A DNA stretch of 64,000 nt from Micropterix aruncella. Its lineage: Eukaryota > Arthropoda > Insecta > Lepidoptera > Micropterigidae. Every line of letters starts with the position of its first letter. Within the stretch, counting starts at the first letter, position 1. Positions 10,223 to 21,297 of this stretch are shown in pieces. A program made the position numbers and the translations under genes. The notes beneath the pieces are model-generated. The model saw nothing but the letters and a program-made list of their open reading frames with translations. It did no database searches and was not told the origin of the DNA. The stretch is from contig OX155967.1 of NCBI GenBank assembly GCA_944548615.1, positions 18,856,067 through 18,920,066 on the forward strand, read 5' to 3'.

Positions 10223-11335
10223 TTTTTTTTGTTTTTATCTAAAAACTTTTTATAATTAGTGCCTTTATTCTTTTAAAACTCCGTCAATAACTTAAGGACA
10301 TAGAGTGACGTTAAAATAAGTTACAAGGATTACATTATTGAGATGTTTAATAACATAATTTGACTTTGCAACCATCGATATATGCATATATCGATGTTTG
10401 CTACCCCTATCATTTGCGCCCACGCCGACATACTCGCATGATGGCGGCCAATGCTAATAATATATTAGAAAAAAATATTTCCAGCAAAAAGGAAAAGGCC
10501 ACAATTTGCTACTTCGTTATACAAACGTTTTTAAAATTCATTCTTAGTACAACATATTATATTACATAAGAAATGTCGGTACTAAGGGCACCGAATCAAA
10601 GGCACTGAAAGTAACCTATGACACACGCGATGATATAACGGTTCTAACGATATCACACACTTTTAAATCAGTTCAAGCGTTTAGGAGTTATGGTGGAATA
10701 AAGAAACGAAAACATACATAGATGAACCCTCAACACATTACACTCCTTTTTTGTCAGGCAGTCGTGTAAAAAGGTACCTAACTCACTGATTTGGAATTTA
10801 CTTTTAAGAATTTAATTTAGAATTATGTACATTAAGAATTTAATTTTACTAGGTATCTTTTCAAATTACTAACTACTTCAAATATTAGGCTTCTATTTTG
10901 ATTATTTATATTGATTATTTATATACAATTGATTATTTGTATATAAATAATCAATATACGATTTACAATTTGATTATTTATATACAATCTAGTAGTTAAT
11001 TCTTGACTACCTATGTATGTTCAGTAAAGAGTAGTAACGAAACTTACTACATAACCCAATTATTTTGAGACGTCCAAGAGCGGTCTCTAGCCGTCAATTG
11101 GACACGACGAAAATGTAATGTAATGTAATTATACAATATCAACAATTTCTATTAATCATTGCATAAAATAAGATTTTGCTAATTGACTATTTTATTTCAA
11201 TTAAAATGACGATATTTTAATATTTAAGGTTAACAAAATTTACCTTTTTGGACTTTATCTAATACTTATATATTTACTATAAAATCGAAGACTATAGCGG
11301 TTGTTTGATATTATGAATTAGATAGTCAGGGTAGT
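10223..11335. other. Unassigned AT-rich DNA around repeat B copy 2
   Basis: Apart from the B fragment (10,619-10,775), the notable content is a short inverted/direct mix of ttgattatttatatacaat (10,895-10,990) and a (tgtaa)n LINE-type tail near 11,116-11,130. No gene seen. Confidence 0.4.
10619..10775 (-). repeat. Repeat B, copy 2 (partial)
   Basis: Matches the cattacactcc-side half of repeat B and ends in the reverse complement of the ttacacgactgcc edge. Confidence 0.65.
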
Positions 11336-11420
11336 CTAACCTGAACAACGGCGGCTGCAACATCGCCACAACGCCTGTTGCTACAAACTTCACGCGGCAA
11401 AATCATTTTTATATTATTTA
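11336..11420 (+). repeat. Penelope-like 3' motif, copy 2
   Basis: ctgaacaacggcggctgcaa, catcgccacaacgcctgttg, then ctacaaacttcacgcg align with 8940-9040. No GIY-YIG coding remains upstream. An isolated relic. Confidence 0.5.
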
Positions 11421-11471
11421 TTCATATTTACTATTTTATTTCGAATTTTACGATCATTTATTTAGGCCCGT

Positions 11472-11757
11472 TTTCTAAAAGCCGCAGGAAATATGCAAAT
11501 ATTTTTTTTAAATATTCAACAAAACTGCCTAATTTTGTAGTTTATACCCGGGAGTCACGACATTCATCAATCAATTAAGTCTAATTAGTGCTATTCCCTG
11601 GCATAAACTACAAAATTAGGCATTTTTGGTAAATATAAAAAAATATATTTGCATATATCTTGCGGTTTACGATCTCCTCCCAGCCCGCGACGCGATGCTT
11701 GTCAAGCATGCTTGATCGTCTAGAGAGACCCTACGGACAGAACGATTCGAAATGGTC
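11472..11757. mobile_element. Palindromic MITE M, copy 1
   Basis: The two halves are inverted: tgcctaattttgtagttta on the left and taaactacaaaattaggca on the right, then outward gccgcagg and its counterpart, with cgcgatgcttgtcaagcatg at the right edge. The left outermost arm is missing. Other copies lie at 33,053-34,763 and 62,241-62,526. No ORF; non-autonomous. Confidence 0.75.
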
Positions 11758-12040
11758 AACTATTGGAAGTACAACAATGTTATCTTTTAATTAAAATTAA
11801 ATATAAATTTTAGGTCTATTAAAAAGTTATTTTATATGCAGTACATGCCAAATTTTAGCAAAATTTCGATATTTATTTTTTTTGCGAAATTTCTGTTTTC
11901 CTCCGTTTTGCAAAAAAAAACCGTATTTCTAATAATAATTATTGGTTATTTTTCTGAGAAAAATACAAATTGACTTGATAAGGTAGTAATATATTTGTGT
12001 AGGTATTTATATATTTGAAATATTATTCGGGAGCCTTACA

Positions 12041-12400
12041 GAGCCTTACAGGTGGGATAGTGGTTAGGTCGCCTGATCTTACTTTGTAAGATCCCGGTTT
12101 CGATTTCCGGTTGAGTTACAATTTTCCGTTGGGGTAAAATTAACGGAATTGCATATCATTTCTGTCGATAGAACGCAATAACAAGACACACACTCACACA
12201 CATGTTACACAAACACACACACTTACATGTGGTTCATCCCACGGCTGAAAGAACGATCACATATCGTTATACCAGCCTGGGGTGACGGGTTCGCCCGTTG
12301 TAGTCGACACCTACACATAGTAGGGTTGGTTGGAAGAAATGTTCGTATGGCAATAAAACCGCCCAATGCGAAATTTCCCAATAAAGGGTATAAACAAACA
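12041..12400 (+). mobile_element. tRNA-headed SINE, copy 1
   Basis: It starts with a tRNA-like region (gtgggatagtggttaggtcg, then a degenerate B box ggtttcgatttccgg) and continues through an ACAC-rich middle. It ends with a LINE-like 3' motif (ggttggttggaagaaatg, then ataaaaccgccc) and an (AAAC)n tail. A 77-bp family A fragment is inserted at 12,235-12,311. The copy is degenerate, so it is not a tRNA gene. Confidence 0.75.
12235..12311 (+). mobile_element. Family A 3'-end fragment
   Basis: It matches the reverse complement of 53,193-53,275 and contains the terminal hairpin acggg-ttcg-cccgt followed by ttgtagtcgacac. Only this end of the element is present, as expected of a 5'-truncated retroposition. 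It sits inside SINE copy 1 and interrupts it relative to copy 2. Confidence 0.75.
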
Positions 12401-12860
12401 ATCCAACCCGCCCTTGAATATTAAATCTAGAGCGTGCAAGTCCACAATAACTAATTTAAATATGTAAAATAATGCAGACATAAAAAAAATAAAAATAAAA
12501 ACTAAGTAAAACAAAGTATCTATTTATGATAAAAATGAGACAGCAGGAAGTTCCTTTTTTAGCTGCCTAAATGGATATGCTTCTCATTGGCCTGTCTACA
12601 CAAAATATTTATACGATGGTACGGCACATTAAACAATAGATACGATCTCCTCGCTATGTAATTTACAGGCTCAAACTTACATAGTATCTCTGGCAAATAA
12701 ATAGGTCCTTGAAGTAATTTATATGCAAATATAATGAGCAAATACTTCGTATATCGACGCGTTTCAAGAGTATTGTATCCTACCATTTCTAGAACGAAAT
12801 TAGACGAAAGTAAATACAGATAAATATTGTATTTTCGTCATACTTCTGTAAATACGATTT
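12401..12860 (-). mobile_element. LINE-alpha, copy 2
   Basis: Diverged relative of 3404-4228. The minus strand reads GYNTLETRRYTKY, YLPEILCKFEP and LFNVPYHRINI, matching the copy 1 protein, but with internal deletions and frame breaks. It lies directly after the SINE tail. Confidence 0.75.
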
Positions 12861-13006
12861 TGAGTGAACAATCTCTCCCCATGCCAAAATAAAGAGAAAA
12901 TCTATAAGAATAGAATAGAATAGAATAGAATAGAATAACTTTATTGTGCTATACAAACATAACTTAATTAATATTACTCTGGTTTTATAAAAAAGACAAT
13001 GTATGC

Positions 13007-13054
13007 ACAAATGGCGGACTTATCGCTATAGCGATATCTTACAATCAACCATTT
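13007..13054 (-). promoter_or_regulatory. Conserved LINE 3'-UTR hairpin
   Basis: In sense: tggttgattgtaagat, stem atcgc-tata-gcgat, then aagtccgccatttgt. The same frame with a different stem sequence is found at 28,609 and 19,514 and in the SINE at 14,606. It is probably the 3' recognition structure used by the LINE reverse transcriptase. Confidence 0.7.
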
Positions 13055-13199
13055 GATAAAATCATTCCTAATTTTCACAGTACAATACACAAAGAAGTAG
13101 TAAAGTAATTTTAAAATAAACTTATACAAATATATGTCAGTAACTTATGCTAAGGTTGCCCAGGGAAGGATAAAGGAGAGGACAAGGTGAGGTATTTGG

Positions 13200-13755
13200 T
13201 TAGTGGCTGTGTAAAAATAAATGTTTCTTCAACAACTTTTCGAAAGTATGCAGCGAAGGTGCATGCCTGATAGAGTGAGGGAGCTGATTCCATAAACGAG
13301 CAGAATGGACTGTAAAATAGTGCGTGTAAACAGAGGAATGATGTATCGGAATGGTGAGTGTGCTATCCCGGCTTGATCGAAGTGGAAGACCGTGGCAGGG
13401 GTGGAAATTCTCCTTGAGATAGGAGGGCGAAGTGGGGTTATTGAGTATGTTGTAGAGTAGCGACAACGTATGCAAATTTCTTCGATCGCGAATAGGAAGC
13501 CAATGAAGTTGTTCACGAAAGCAGCTAACGTGGTCGAACTTTCGCAAATTAAAAACATTCCTGAGTAAGATATTTTGCAGACGCTCCAGCTTATTCAAAA
13601 TAACCTCACTGGCATCTATATAACAAACATCACCGTAGTCATGTATAGGCGTTAAGAGTGTAAACACGATCATTTCTTTATGTGACACGGGGAGAAATCT
13701 TTGAAGTCGCTGGAGACTATGTAAACTATGGAAAATGCGACGACTAACTTGGTCT
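13200..13755 (-). pseudogene. CR1/Jockey-like ORF2, C-terminal 185 codons
   Basis: Continuous minus-strand frame: SRRIFHSLHSLQRLQRF, then DYGDVCYIDASEVILNKLER, FNLRKFDHVSCFREQLHWLP, HSARLWNQLPHSIRHAPSL and LLKKHLFLHSH. It closely parallels 27,730-28,314. Only the domain after the RT palm remains, so it has no activity of its own. Confidence 0.85.
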
Positions 13756-14062
13756 GTTTCCTGTTAACATACAAACGTGGTGGTGAGCTTGATCAGGAGT
13801 CACAGACCCCTAAGATAATAAAAACGCAATTTTCACCCAAATTTCCATATGTTTTCATTATTCTTGAGTCGTATTTCGTTTTTTTCAGTCATTATCATAC
13901 ATACTCGTATATACCGTTATACATACATACAGCTTATACGTTGCTTGAATAACGTAGTGTTTTTTTAATACAAAAAACACTTTATTCAAGAAAAAAATCT
14001 GTAGACCACTTGTATGCGAAATTCCTACACACTTTTCAAGTCTTCTATACTTGTATATACAA
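13756..14062. other. Unassigned AT-rich spacer
   Basis: Contains a short palindrome (gtgtttttttaatacaaaaaacac, about 13,957-13,980). No gene or repeat family recognised. Confidence 0.35.
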
Positions 14063-15010
14063 GGGGTGTTAATCACAACGGGTCGAACCCGTCACTCAAG
14101 GGAGGTTTTACTGCATCAGGTCTTTCTGTGTCCCATGAAGTGGGCGTAAAAGACTTTTGCGAACAAAAACAATGCACAGGCTACCTACGCCAAAGGCCCG
14201 TGAGAGCCCAACGCCTCACAGCAAGGCACTGGGAAGATTAACCAGCGAGCAAACCTCGCTTCGTTACTACCAGATTTGAACGAATTTCTCTATGCTCCGG
14301 TCTGGTCCCAGATTCGAAGTCGCTTGCGCGGCCTCTACCTGATGTTAGCGGTAATTTAGTTTGAATTTATCAAGGACGGTGGCGCCTTTTGTTCGTCAAT
14401 TACATACAGGATCGGGTGGTCAACAGATCGTTTCAAAGGTAGCTGACATCAGGTCACCGACTACCTCCTCTGCTTAGCAAAAGTACGTCTCCCGGTTATT
14501 CGCCGAAGTACACAGTCGATTGACTGACGCCGCACGGTGCGCGGACCGCCCAGAACCGCCCGAGGTGTTTGTTTGTTTGTTTCTCTACCCTTTATTGCGA
14601 ATTTTCACAATGGGCGGGTTTATTGTCATATGGCAATTTCTTACAACCAACCGTAACATGTGTGTAAGTGTGTCTTGTTTCGATCGACAGAATTGAAAAT
14701 GCAATTCCGTTAATTAGATCCCAACGGAAAGTGGTGACCCAGCCGGGAATCGAACCCGGGACCTTACAACGTAAACTCAGGCGATCTAGCCACTAAGTAT
14801 GCCACCGGGCCGTGTGCCCCTAGATCGAACTTAAGTTCCCACCTGCCCACGACTGGACTTACAGCCGCATGCAAAGTTTACAAAGGCCTCTCCAGGTTAT
14901 GCCATTATCGAGGAGGATACCGGATGAGAGCTGAACCGTGATTTGACCGGACCTTAAAAACGCAAGTAGGTCATTAGGCCTCAACTGAATGGCCCGATTA
15001 GGTCCCCCTA
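14063..15010 (-). mobile_element. Subfamily A2 copy, interrupted by a SINE
   Basis: The hairpin end (acgggtcgaacccgt) is at the left. It aligns along its length with 53,193-54,515 and with the outer parts of 19,970-21,297 (shared cgaagtcgctt, cgcggcctctacct). The SINE at 14,566-14,811 is nested in it. No coding capacity. Confidence 0.7.
14566..14811 (-). mobile_element. tRNA-headed SINE, copy 2
   Basis: 246 bp on the minus strand. Head: ggcccggtggcatacttagt; the acceptor-like 5' GGCCCGG can pair with CTGGGTC at the tRNA-like 3' side (two G-U pairs). The T-arm is perfect: ccggg-ttcgatt-cccgg (pol III B box). Then tccgttgggatc, an ACAC stretch, the shared LINE 3' hairpin (14,606-14,664), aataaaggg and (AAAC)n. 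A functional tRNA is unlikely because the anticodon arm does not close. Confidence 0.85.
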
Positions 15011-15048
15011 TATTTGTACACATTTTACCTCCAGCGTCGCTTTATATC

Positions 15049-15394
15049 CCGTATTTTTACACGACTACCCGACAAAAAGTAGCATAATGTGTCTACGATT
15101 CATCTATGTATGTTATCCGTTTATTTATTCCATCATAACTTTTAAACTCTTGAACCGATTTGGAAGTGTTTAAAATTGTTAGCATCGCTATGTCATCCCG
15201 AATGTCATAAGGTACCTTATCTGTCAAAATATTGTGTAAATAGTCGTGTAAATGTCCAAATTTCAATAAATTAACAAAAATATATTGTGTTCAGTGTCAA
15301 ATGAAAGGTCTGATTGAGTACCTACATTCCGGAAATATACATGTATCTATATGGATAAATACATAAACCACATATATTTCATAGAAAACCGGTA
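15049..15394 (+). repeat. Repeat B, copy 3
   Basis: A near-complete copy beginning tttttacacgactacccgac and ending ggataaatacataaaccaca. It defines the B consensus together with 31,586-31,922. Confidence 0.7.
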
Positions 15395-16939
15395 ATAAGA
15401 ATAATTAGACCCGTAATTAGAAATTGTAAATAGTATCGTGATCTTTATTCGATTCTCTATCAGGTAATATTTCGTTTTGCTTTTTTACATACAAAAATAT
15501 TTAGATACTAGCTCATAAAAACCAATAAAAACTTTGATGATTTCTGGAAAAAAAAAATTTTTGGAATGATTTTTTTATAAATACACCGAAATCAATTTAC
15601 AAATACGCCGAAAACTTCATATATTTCAGCGAAAAACGAAAAAAAAATTATTTTGTCAACGAATTTGCATTTTTAGAGTTATTTATCGCAAAAAAACTCA
15701 ATAATTAGTAATGACGCCATAACGATAAACCGCACCCAATTTTCAAATAAAAAAAAAACTGGTAAAATTGGAATAAAATGTACATAAAATCACTGAATTC
15801 GGTTGAAAAAGTGTTTTAGAATCAAATTTACTTACATTTCTATTCATATTCCAACTGAAAACCCAAAAAAAACACAAAAAAACTGTTCACGACCCGATGT
15901 TTAAAAAGTTATGTTTGAAAATGAAATTTTACCAGAAATATCCGTTCTATGACGCGCGAAATTATTTTCGCGGCCTTCTATGTATCTATGGTAATAATGA
16001 GATATTTGGTATGGATTTTAGGATGCGTTCGAATTAGAAAATAAAATTACTGTGCGCTCCGGGAGCAAGCCGCCATTTGGTCGTTACGTAGCCGATCGGT
16101 CGGCCGAACACGGTCAACGGTGTTCTGATGTGCAACCAAATTTGGTCGTTACGTAGCCGAAGGGCAAGAAGAAGAAAAAGAAGAATAAGCAATGACTTTG
16201 AAAACTCTATTATCATACATTTGTATTTACCTCGCTGTTTTATTGTACAGCCAGGCCATATCACAGAACAATTAATTTTTCACGGTCGTCTGAGTGCGAG
16301 TAAGCGCGAAGGCCGCGAGCAAAATGACGGACAAAATACCCAATCATAATAATAACTTATGATGACAGCTGGAATACAACAACAATGCAAAAAATTAACA
16401 AATGGTACGGCCACCTAATTCCGAATATTTAACGACTATTTTATTTTACATTTTAAACGTGATTAATTGATCGTGATAATTTATAAATCAAATGTCTACT
16501 CGGGCTAAAAAACATGGTATACATCCAAATAAATCGCAAGAAATTGTGATAGGTGGCAAAAAAACATAGTCCAAATTACGTCATCGTTACCGCCAATTTG
16601 TGATCATGATTTGGGTTCCTCAGGTACTTGCAATTCAGAATTAAATCATACAATGGCCTGTATTCAGTTTCTTGCGAGCCTAAACTAAGCTGGTGCTAAA
16701 AATTAGGAACTTAAGCACCTTCGTTATTTTGCTGGTATTCCGTTTCATCAAAATTAAGAGCCGGTCTTAAATCTTAAAATTTTTCGTTTTGTCTATGGCC
16801 GTTCCAGAGCGGGGTCTTAATTTTGACAGCTCGGTTACTCGCCGATTACGTGTAGGCTCAGACAGATATAAAAATACAAAAATCATTTTCTTATTATGCA
16901 GCTTACATTACATTTACAATCCCGGCTCAATAACCAACG
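15395..16939. other. Unassigned; AT-rich, then mixed
   Basis: 15.4-16.0 kb is A-rich low-complexity DNA. At 16,070-16,160 a 22-bp phrase (..atttggtcgttacgtagccga) occurs twice in direct orientation. 16.5-16.9 kb is non-repetitive here and shows no coding frame. Confidence 0.35.
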
Positions 16940-17047
16940 AGTAGGGAAATTATTGTGAACGCGCATTTTTTTTTTGATGAAGACGATTTTTTTTATTTTG
17001 AGACTATCTACATATTTTCAAATTGAAGTCTGACTGTGTGTCTGTGT
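16940..17047 (+). repeat. Repeat C, 5' part fragment
   Basis: gggaaattattgtgaacgcg then gtgtgtctgtgtt is the C-family start. It is cut off where the hAT terminus begins. Confidence 0.55.
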
Positions 17048-17760
17048 TAGTGATGCCACGAATGTCATATTTTTCACATTCGCGAATGCGAATGCGAATT
17101 TTCGGAAAGCGAATGTGCGAATGCGAATGCGAATGCGAATGTTTAGGAATAGCGTTAAAAAAACAAACTTAAGTCATCATTTTTATTTCTTACAATAGGA
17201 AAGAACATGAAAAATTATTTGAACATAAACCAGCGTTATATACCGTAATTGTATTGTTTTTCGCGTATTTAATAGTCAACGTTCAACATTACCTATTATA
17301 TTTTACAACAACAATATTATATTTTAGAAAAACAATTTTGCCGCCTTTTCATCAATGAGGCGATTTCTAAGGGGCTCATATATTAGGCCTGCTGCACTGA
17401 ACAGCTGGCTGATGGAGCGCTCAGATATTTGCGAGCCAGATCTGCCAATTGTCGTATTTTAATAATTTTGTTTTCCACCAGTCCAGAGTGTTTTCATCGA
17501 GGGAGACTCCTTTTTCTTTAATATAGGCCTTTAATTGAGCTTTAATTTCACATGTTATAGTGTCCCCAGATTCTACATCCGAGCCTTCGTTTTCGCTTGA
17601 CGAATCTAGGATTCCTGCCAGATTGCTCATAAGAGTTTTAGCAGAACTTTTTGAAGGCTCATCAATGCTGCTTGATAAATTCCTCAACCTTTTAGTGCCT
17701 GAAGCTGAACGCCGATCATTATCCCCATCCCTGTTAGACAGACTTAGAGCCAATTCAACA
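17048..17760 (-). mobile_element. hAT transposon relic (Ac/ZBED1-like)
   Basis: The left part (17,048-17,150) shows hAT-style subterminal repeats: tagtgatgccacgaatgtca followed by repeated gaatgc hexamers. The right part carries a degraded transposase C-terminus on the minus strand. The other terminus is not seen, so the outer limit on the right is unknown. Confidence 0.65.
17324..17753 (-). pseudogene. hAT transposase C-terminus, frameshifted
   Basis: The minus strand reads EIKAQLKAYIKEKGVSLDEN and LDWWKTKLLKYDN, then in a shifted frame LADLARKYLSAPSASCSV, then in a third frame QLFSAAGLIYEPLRNRL and a stop at 17,324. WWK, LAR.yLs.p..s...E and FSAAGLiy..R..L are the hAT dimerisation-domain landmarks. 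At least two frameshifts. The N-terminal BED finger and catalytic core are absent. Confidence 0.8.
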
Positions 17761-18439
17761 ATATAACCATCTAAAAGAATTCTCTAAAAACATGCCAACA
17801 CACTAAGTCAATCCAATTAGAATCTAAAATTACACGACATTTACTTCAACTTGGTAGAAATGAGGTGGAAAAGGCAATAAGTCATATTTTAAAGTAAAGG
17901 TCTGCATTATTATTATTGTCATACATTGCACTATACTTTATATTTTAATACTATTTATTTATTTGTTTTACAAACTTCATATTACGACATTTTTTAATAA
18001 TATTTATTTCCATGACCATGCTATATCGATATTTTAAATATAATCATAAGTTTAATTTGAATTCGCTTATCTATTTTATATTTTATCATATTTTGTATTT
18101 TTCATTCTAATATTATGATCACATGAATAAATCTTTGCTATACATAGAGTTTTCCTTGGTACGGGCTACGGCCTAGTTAGGCAGATAAAAGATCTGCCTA
18201 GTTAGGCAGATCACTGTAAACTGCAACTAATACAATTGTAAATTTATGTTTTTGAATGAATAAAATTATTATTATTATTATTATTACACCAGAGTACACT
18301 TTATCTTTCACAATATCACTAAACAATATGCTCGTATCGTGTGTCCAGGAATGTCGAGATTGCGAACACAGAATCCTTCTCCATTTTGCGAGACACGACA
18401 CGACCTGCACATATTCGCATTCGCAAAATATTCGCATGT
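17761..18439. other. Unassigned; LINE-type tail at 18,262-18,286
   Basis: AT-rich DNA ending in gaataaaatta and an (ATT)n run, like a LINE 3' end. Before it ctagttaggcagat is duplicated with an inverted element (18,170-18,212). No RT coding is visible upstream. Confidence 0.4.
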
Positions 18440-18680
18440 ACGTACATTCTGTGTATGTACATTCCTTCACGATAGCGCCCGAACTCTTAAACCGATTGAG
18501 CTGAAATTCGGCATGGATTCATAATTTGGTTATAATAAGAGTCTAAAAGGTTGTAGCTGAAATCGTTCCAGCAGGGGGCGCCCTAGTCATATTTTTATCT
18601 CGAAATTTTGGACTTAGAGACTTGAAATTGGGTACACCTTGTTGGCCCGAAATCACGTTGAATTTTCCCAGGTCAGTAAA
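18440..18680 (+). repeat. Repeat C, copy
   Basis: Shares gagctgaaattcggcatg, tgtagctgaaatcg and ttggacttagagacttgaaa with the other C copies. Confidence 0.65.
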
Positions 18681-19189
18681 TTTGCGTAAACGATTGAACA
18701 GAGCGTGTTTAACCGGTCGGAAGCCAGCCTTTGCGCGCAAAAAACTGCGCTGCAACTTTTTGGTTGATTTTGTAAAAAAATACTACAAATATCGTTGTTT
18801 TCATGAATTTCCTCATCTCGTTAATCATGTATATTATATATGAATATAATATACGGGAGCCGGCTGAAAGGGCTAAGCGCGAATTTGTCAAACGACACAA
18901 AATTCCTATAGGCATTGTTGGCCTCCGGACCGGTAATTTATTCTCACTACAAGAAAAATGTTGATTGATCAATCTCTCCCCGAACATATTTAATCGAAAA
19001 TCTCTGTTAACAGTTAAAATTATACATGATAAAACTTTTATTAGAATCGTTATGTAACCCTTAATAATACTGACATACTTTAAATTACTCTAAATTTCTA
19101 TATAGTTTTTGGGAATATCATAGAAGTGTATAAAGTATATATCTAAAACAAAATTGAGATAATTTTAGTATAATAGTAAAAAGTTTAAA
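18681..19189. other. Unassigned AT-rich DNA
   Basis: Overlapping open frames on both strands (18,543-18,987) lack any family motif and probably reflect the C repeat and its flank. No gene called. Confidence 0.35.
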
Positions 19190-19615
19190 ATGGCCGACTC
19201 ATCGATCTTTAACGATCTCTCCTCAATCGGTAAATCAATAATCGTAATCGATAAATTAATAACCGTTGCATCTCTAGATTTTGCAAGACTCTGGAACGAT
19301 CTCCCAGCAAATATACGAAACTCGCCATCTTTACCATCGTTTAAGACAGACCTTAAGGATTACTACCTTTCTAAGAAGTAACCAGTTCTTCCCTTTCTCT
19401 CCTGTTCCTCTCCCAATTTCCTCTCCTCGGGCATTATTAGTTTTAAATTCTTCCACTTGTCTGTATGTTATGTAAGTAATAATCTTTATTTTCACAATGT
19501 ACCACTGTGTTTAGGTTAGTTGTAAGACATTGCCATGTGGCAATAAGCTCGCCTTTTTGTATACGAATTAAGTGCAAATAAAGAGTTTATTATTATTATT
19601 ATTATTATAATTATT
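19190..19615 (+). mobile_element. LINE-delta 3' fragment
   Basis: The tail of an ORF2 (SLDFARLWNDLPANIRNSPS, FKTDLKDYYLSKK, stop at 19,379-19,381) is followed by a 3' UTR with the conserved hairpin: ggttagttgtaagaca, stem ttgcc-atgt-ggcaa, taagctcgcc. It ends with aataaag and an ATT-rich tail. 5'-truncated by retroposition. Confidence 0.75.
19514..19560 (+). promoter_or_regulatory. Conserved LINE 3'-UTR hairpin
   Basis: Same layout as 13,007-13,054 and 28,609-28,654, but the stem is TTGCC/GGCAA instead of ATCGC/GCGAT or ATCGT/ACGAT. Pairing is preserved despite the sequence change. Confidence 0.7.
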
Positions 19616-20113
19616 ATTACATGTCTAGTCGTTGAAAGACCGTCCGCTTAGGAAGTTTACCACGTGAAATGCGATTAGCGACGTTGTCGCTCCGGTATAG
19701 CGGCTGTGTATGGCAGAAAGCGTCGATGGTGTCGATAGTCGGTGATTACCCGGCCATAAAAACCTATCGGTTATTAGTGGCTCGGATTGCGGATCGCGTC
19801 AGAATGCAGGCAAAATTGCACTTTGCGCACGGCTCAATTAGTGCACAAATTGGCGTGGTCATTTCACCGCACTTATGCAGCTATTCCAGGAATGCGATGT
19901 GGCCTTGCCTTACTTAGATATCGATTTGAGAAAGAGTAAACGGTTCGTCATGACAGGTGCCTAATGGCTCCGTGTAGCTTGGGTGGTGTTGGCCCAACTT
20001 TAGGTCATCTGGTTTGCCCAGCGCACGGTTCAACTCCCATCTGGTAGCCTCCTCGTAGAGGGACTTAACCCGTCAGGGCAGCAGTAAGATTCTGCCACGG
20101 ATATATCCCTGCA

Positions 20114-20785
20114 ACTAGAGTTGTCAACTACAACGGGCGAGCCCGTCACCTTAAGAAGTTTTAACGATTAGTCGTTCTATCTCCCTGGAGTGAGCGTAGA
20201 AGACTTGGACAAAAGAGTCCACCGTCAAGCTTCGCCACAAACCCGTAAGAGGCCAACGCCTTAACCGCGAGATAGCCAGAGGTGTTACCCAGCGGGCTTA
20301 CACTCACGCCGTTACTTCCAATTGCGACCGGATTACTCCAGTCTCTCGATTGGTTACGAGTTCGAGGTCGCTTGCGCGGTCCTCTCCCTTACGAAGCGGT
20401 GAAACGGTGTACACCGAATCTATCGCGGACCACTGCATCCTTTGCCCGGCTGTTCACCCAGGATCGGGTAGCCGATAGTCGTTTCAAGAGCAGTCGCCGT
20501 AAGGTCCGCAACCACCCCCGCTCTATAGGAAGCAGTACTGCTTCCAGACTCCCCCGACTGTTAGTCAGAGTGCGCAATCGATTGGCTTATGCCGCACAGA
20601 GCGCAGACCGTCCAGGAGCGCCAGAAGGTTGATTTCTAGGGGAAACCAACCCTAAGGCCAGAGTCCTACCCAGGCTCGCACTTCATGCGCGGAGGCCGTC
20701 GGATGGGTGTTGACCCGTGAGTGTGACCAACCCTGAACAGAATGGTCTTCGTGGCTAACTCAGCAAGAGCCCCTTAGCTCCCGCA
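20114..20785 (-). mobile_element. Family A element, full length (672 bp)
   Basis: The hairpin end (acgggcgagcccgt) is at the left and the agccccttagctcccgca edge at the right. It is flanked by imperfect 15-bp direct repeats, ggatatatccctgca (20,099-20,113) and ggatataatcctgca (20,786-20,800). Open frames in it (the longest about 116 codons) are not conserved between copies, so the element is non-coding. Inserted into an A2 copy. Confidence 0.8.
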
Positions 20786-21022
20786 GGATATAATCCTGCA
20801 GTCGGAGGCGGTTGGTTTCAGAATATCGCGGATTCGGAGGAATACCTCGGGCGAAACTGGGCGGTTTACGTACCAGGATGTGTCAGCCAAGCTTACGCCA
20901 TCCGGCGAATAACCAGGGGGTCGTGGTCGACCTGACGTCATCTATCCTTAAATCGATCCGTTAGCCACCCGATATCTAATAAGAGTCGCCATGGCAGGCA
21001 AAGGGCGCCTCGGTCCGCAATA

Positions 21023-21171
21023 CAGTTGAACCTCTCATAACGAGCATAATTCATTCTGCAGACTCTTACTCGTTGAGCGAAACAATTTTTCCCATACTTG
21101 TTATGAGAGGTGCGAATAACTAGTTATGACGAATAATTACTGCGAATTACTCGTTATGAGAGGTTCCACTG
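21023..21171. mobile_element. 149-bp MITE, TA target site (pogo/Tc1-like)
   Basis: Inverted ends cagttgaacctctcataacg and the complement of cgttatgagaggttccactg, flanked by TA on both sides (21,021-21,022 and 21,172-21,173). A TA duplication and CAGTKGAACC-type ends fit the Tc1-mariner/pogo superfamily. Non-autonomous. Confidence 0.75.
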
Positions 21172-21297
21172 TACATTTAAACTGAGTAACCGCTTACGTC
21201 AGGTAGAGGCCGTGCAAACAACCTCGAAACCGTGACCAGACCGTAGGACAAGGAAATCCGGCCAAATCTGGTATTGGGGGCGCGAAGTGGCCAGCGT

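Larger units (their letters stand above)
12910..13755 (-). mobile_element. CR1/Jockey-like LINE, 5'-truncated
   Basis: A minus-strand relative of the long element at 23-28.8 kb: RT C-terminus, 3' UTR with conserved hairpin (13,007-13,054), aataaag signal, then a (TTCTA)n tail (12,910-12,941 as aatag repeats). The 5' end falls at about 13,755, in the middle of ORF2. Confidence 0.85.
19970..21297 (+). mobile_element. Subfamily A2 copy with two nested insertions
   Basis: The outer parts (about 19,970-20,113 and 20,786-21,297) align in reverse complement with the A2 copies at 14,063 and 53,193 (for example, in reverse complement, tacgaggaggctaccag and gcggcctctacctg-like words). A family A element sits at 20,114-20,785 and a TA-flanked MITE at 21,023-21,171. 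The hairpin-bearing end of A2 is missing at the right. Confidence 0.65.

Noticed and set aside
14735..14811. A tRNA gene
   Set aside because: The T-arm and acceptor pair, but the anticodon arm does not close, and the sequence continues into a SINE body with a second degenerate copy at 12,041.
17560..17766. Plus-strand open frame of 68 codons
   Set aside because: Antisense to the hAT transposase relic.
20282..20632. 116-codon open frame, and similar ones at 37,228-37,627, 42,461-42,852, 62,471-62,764 and 54,276-54,516
   Set aside because: They lie inside family A/A2 copies, on different strands and frames in different copies, without a conserved protein.
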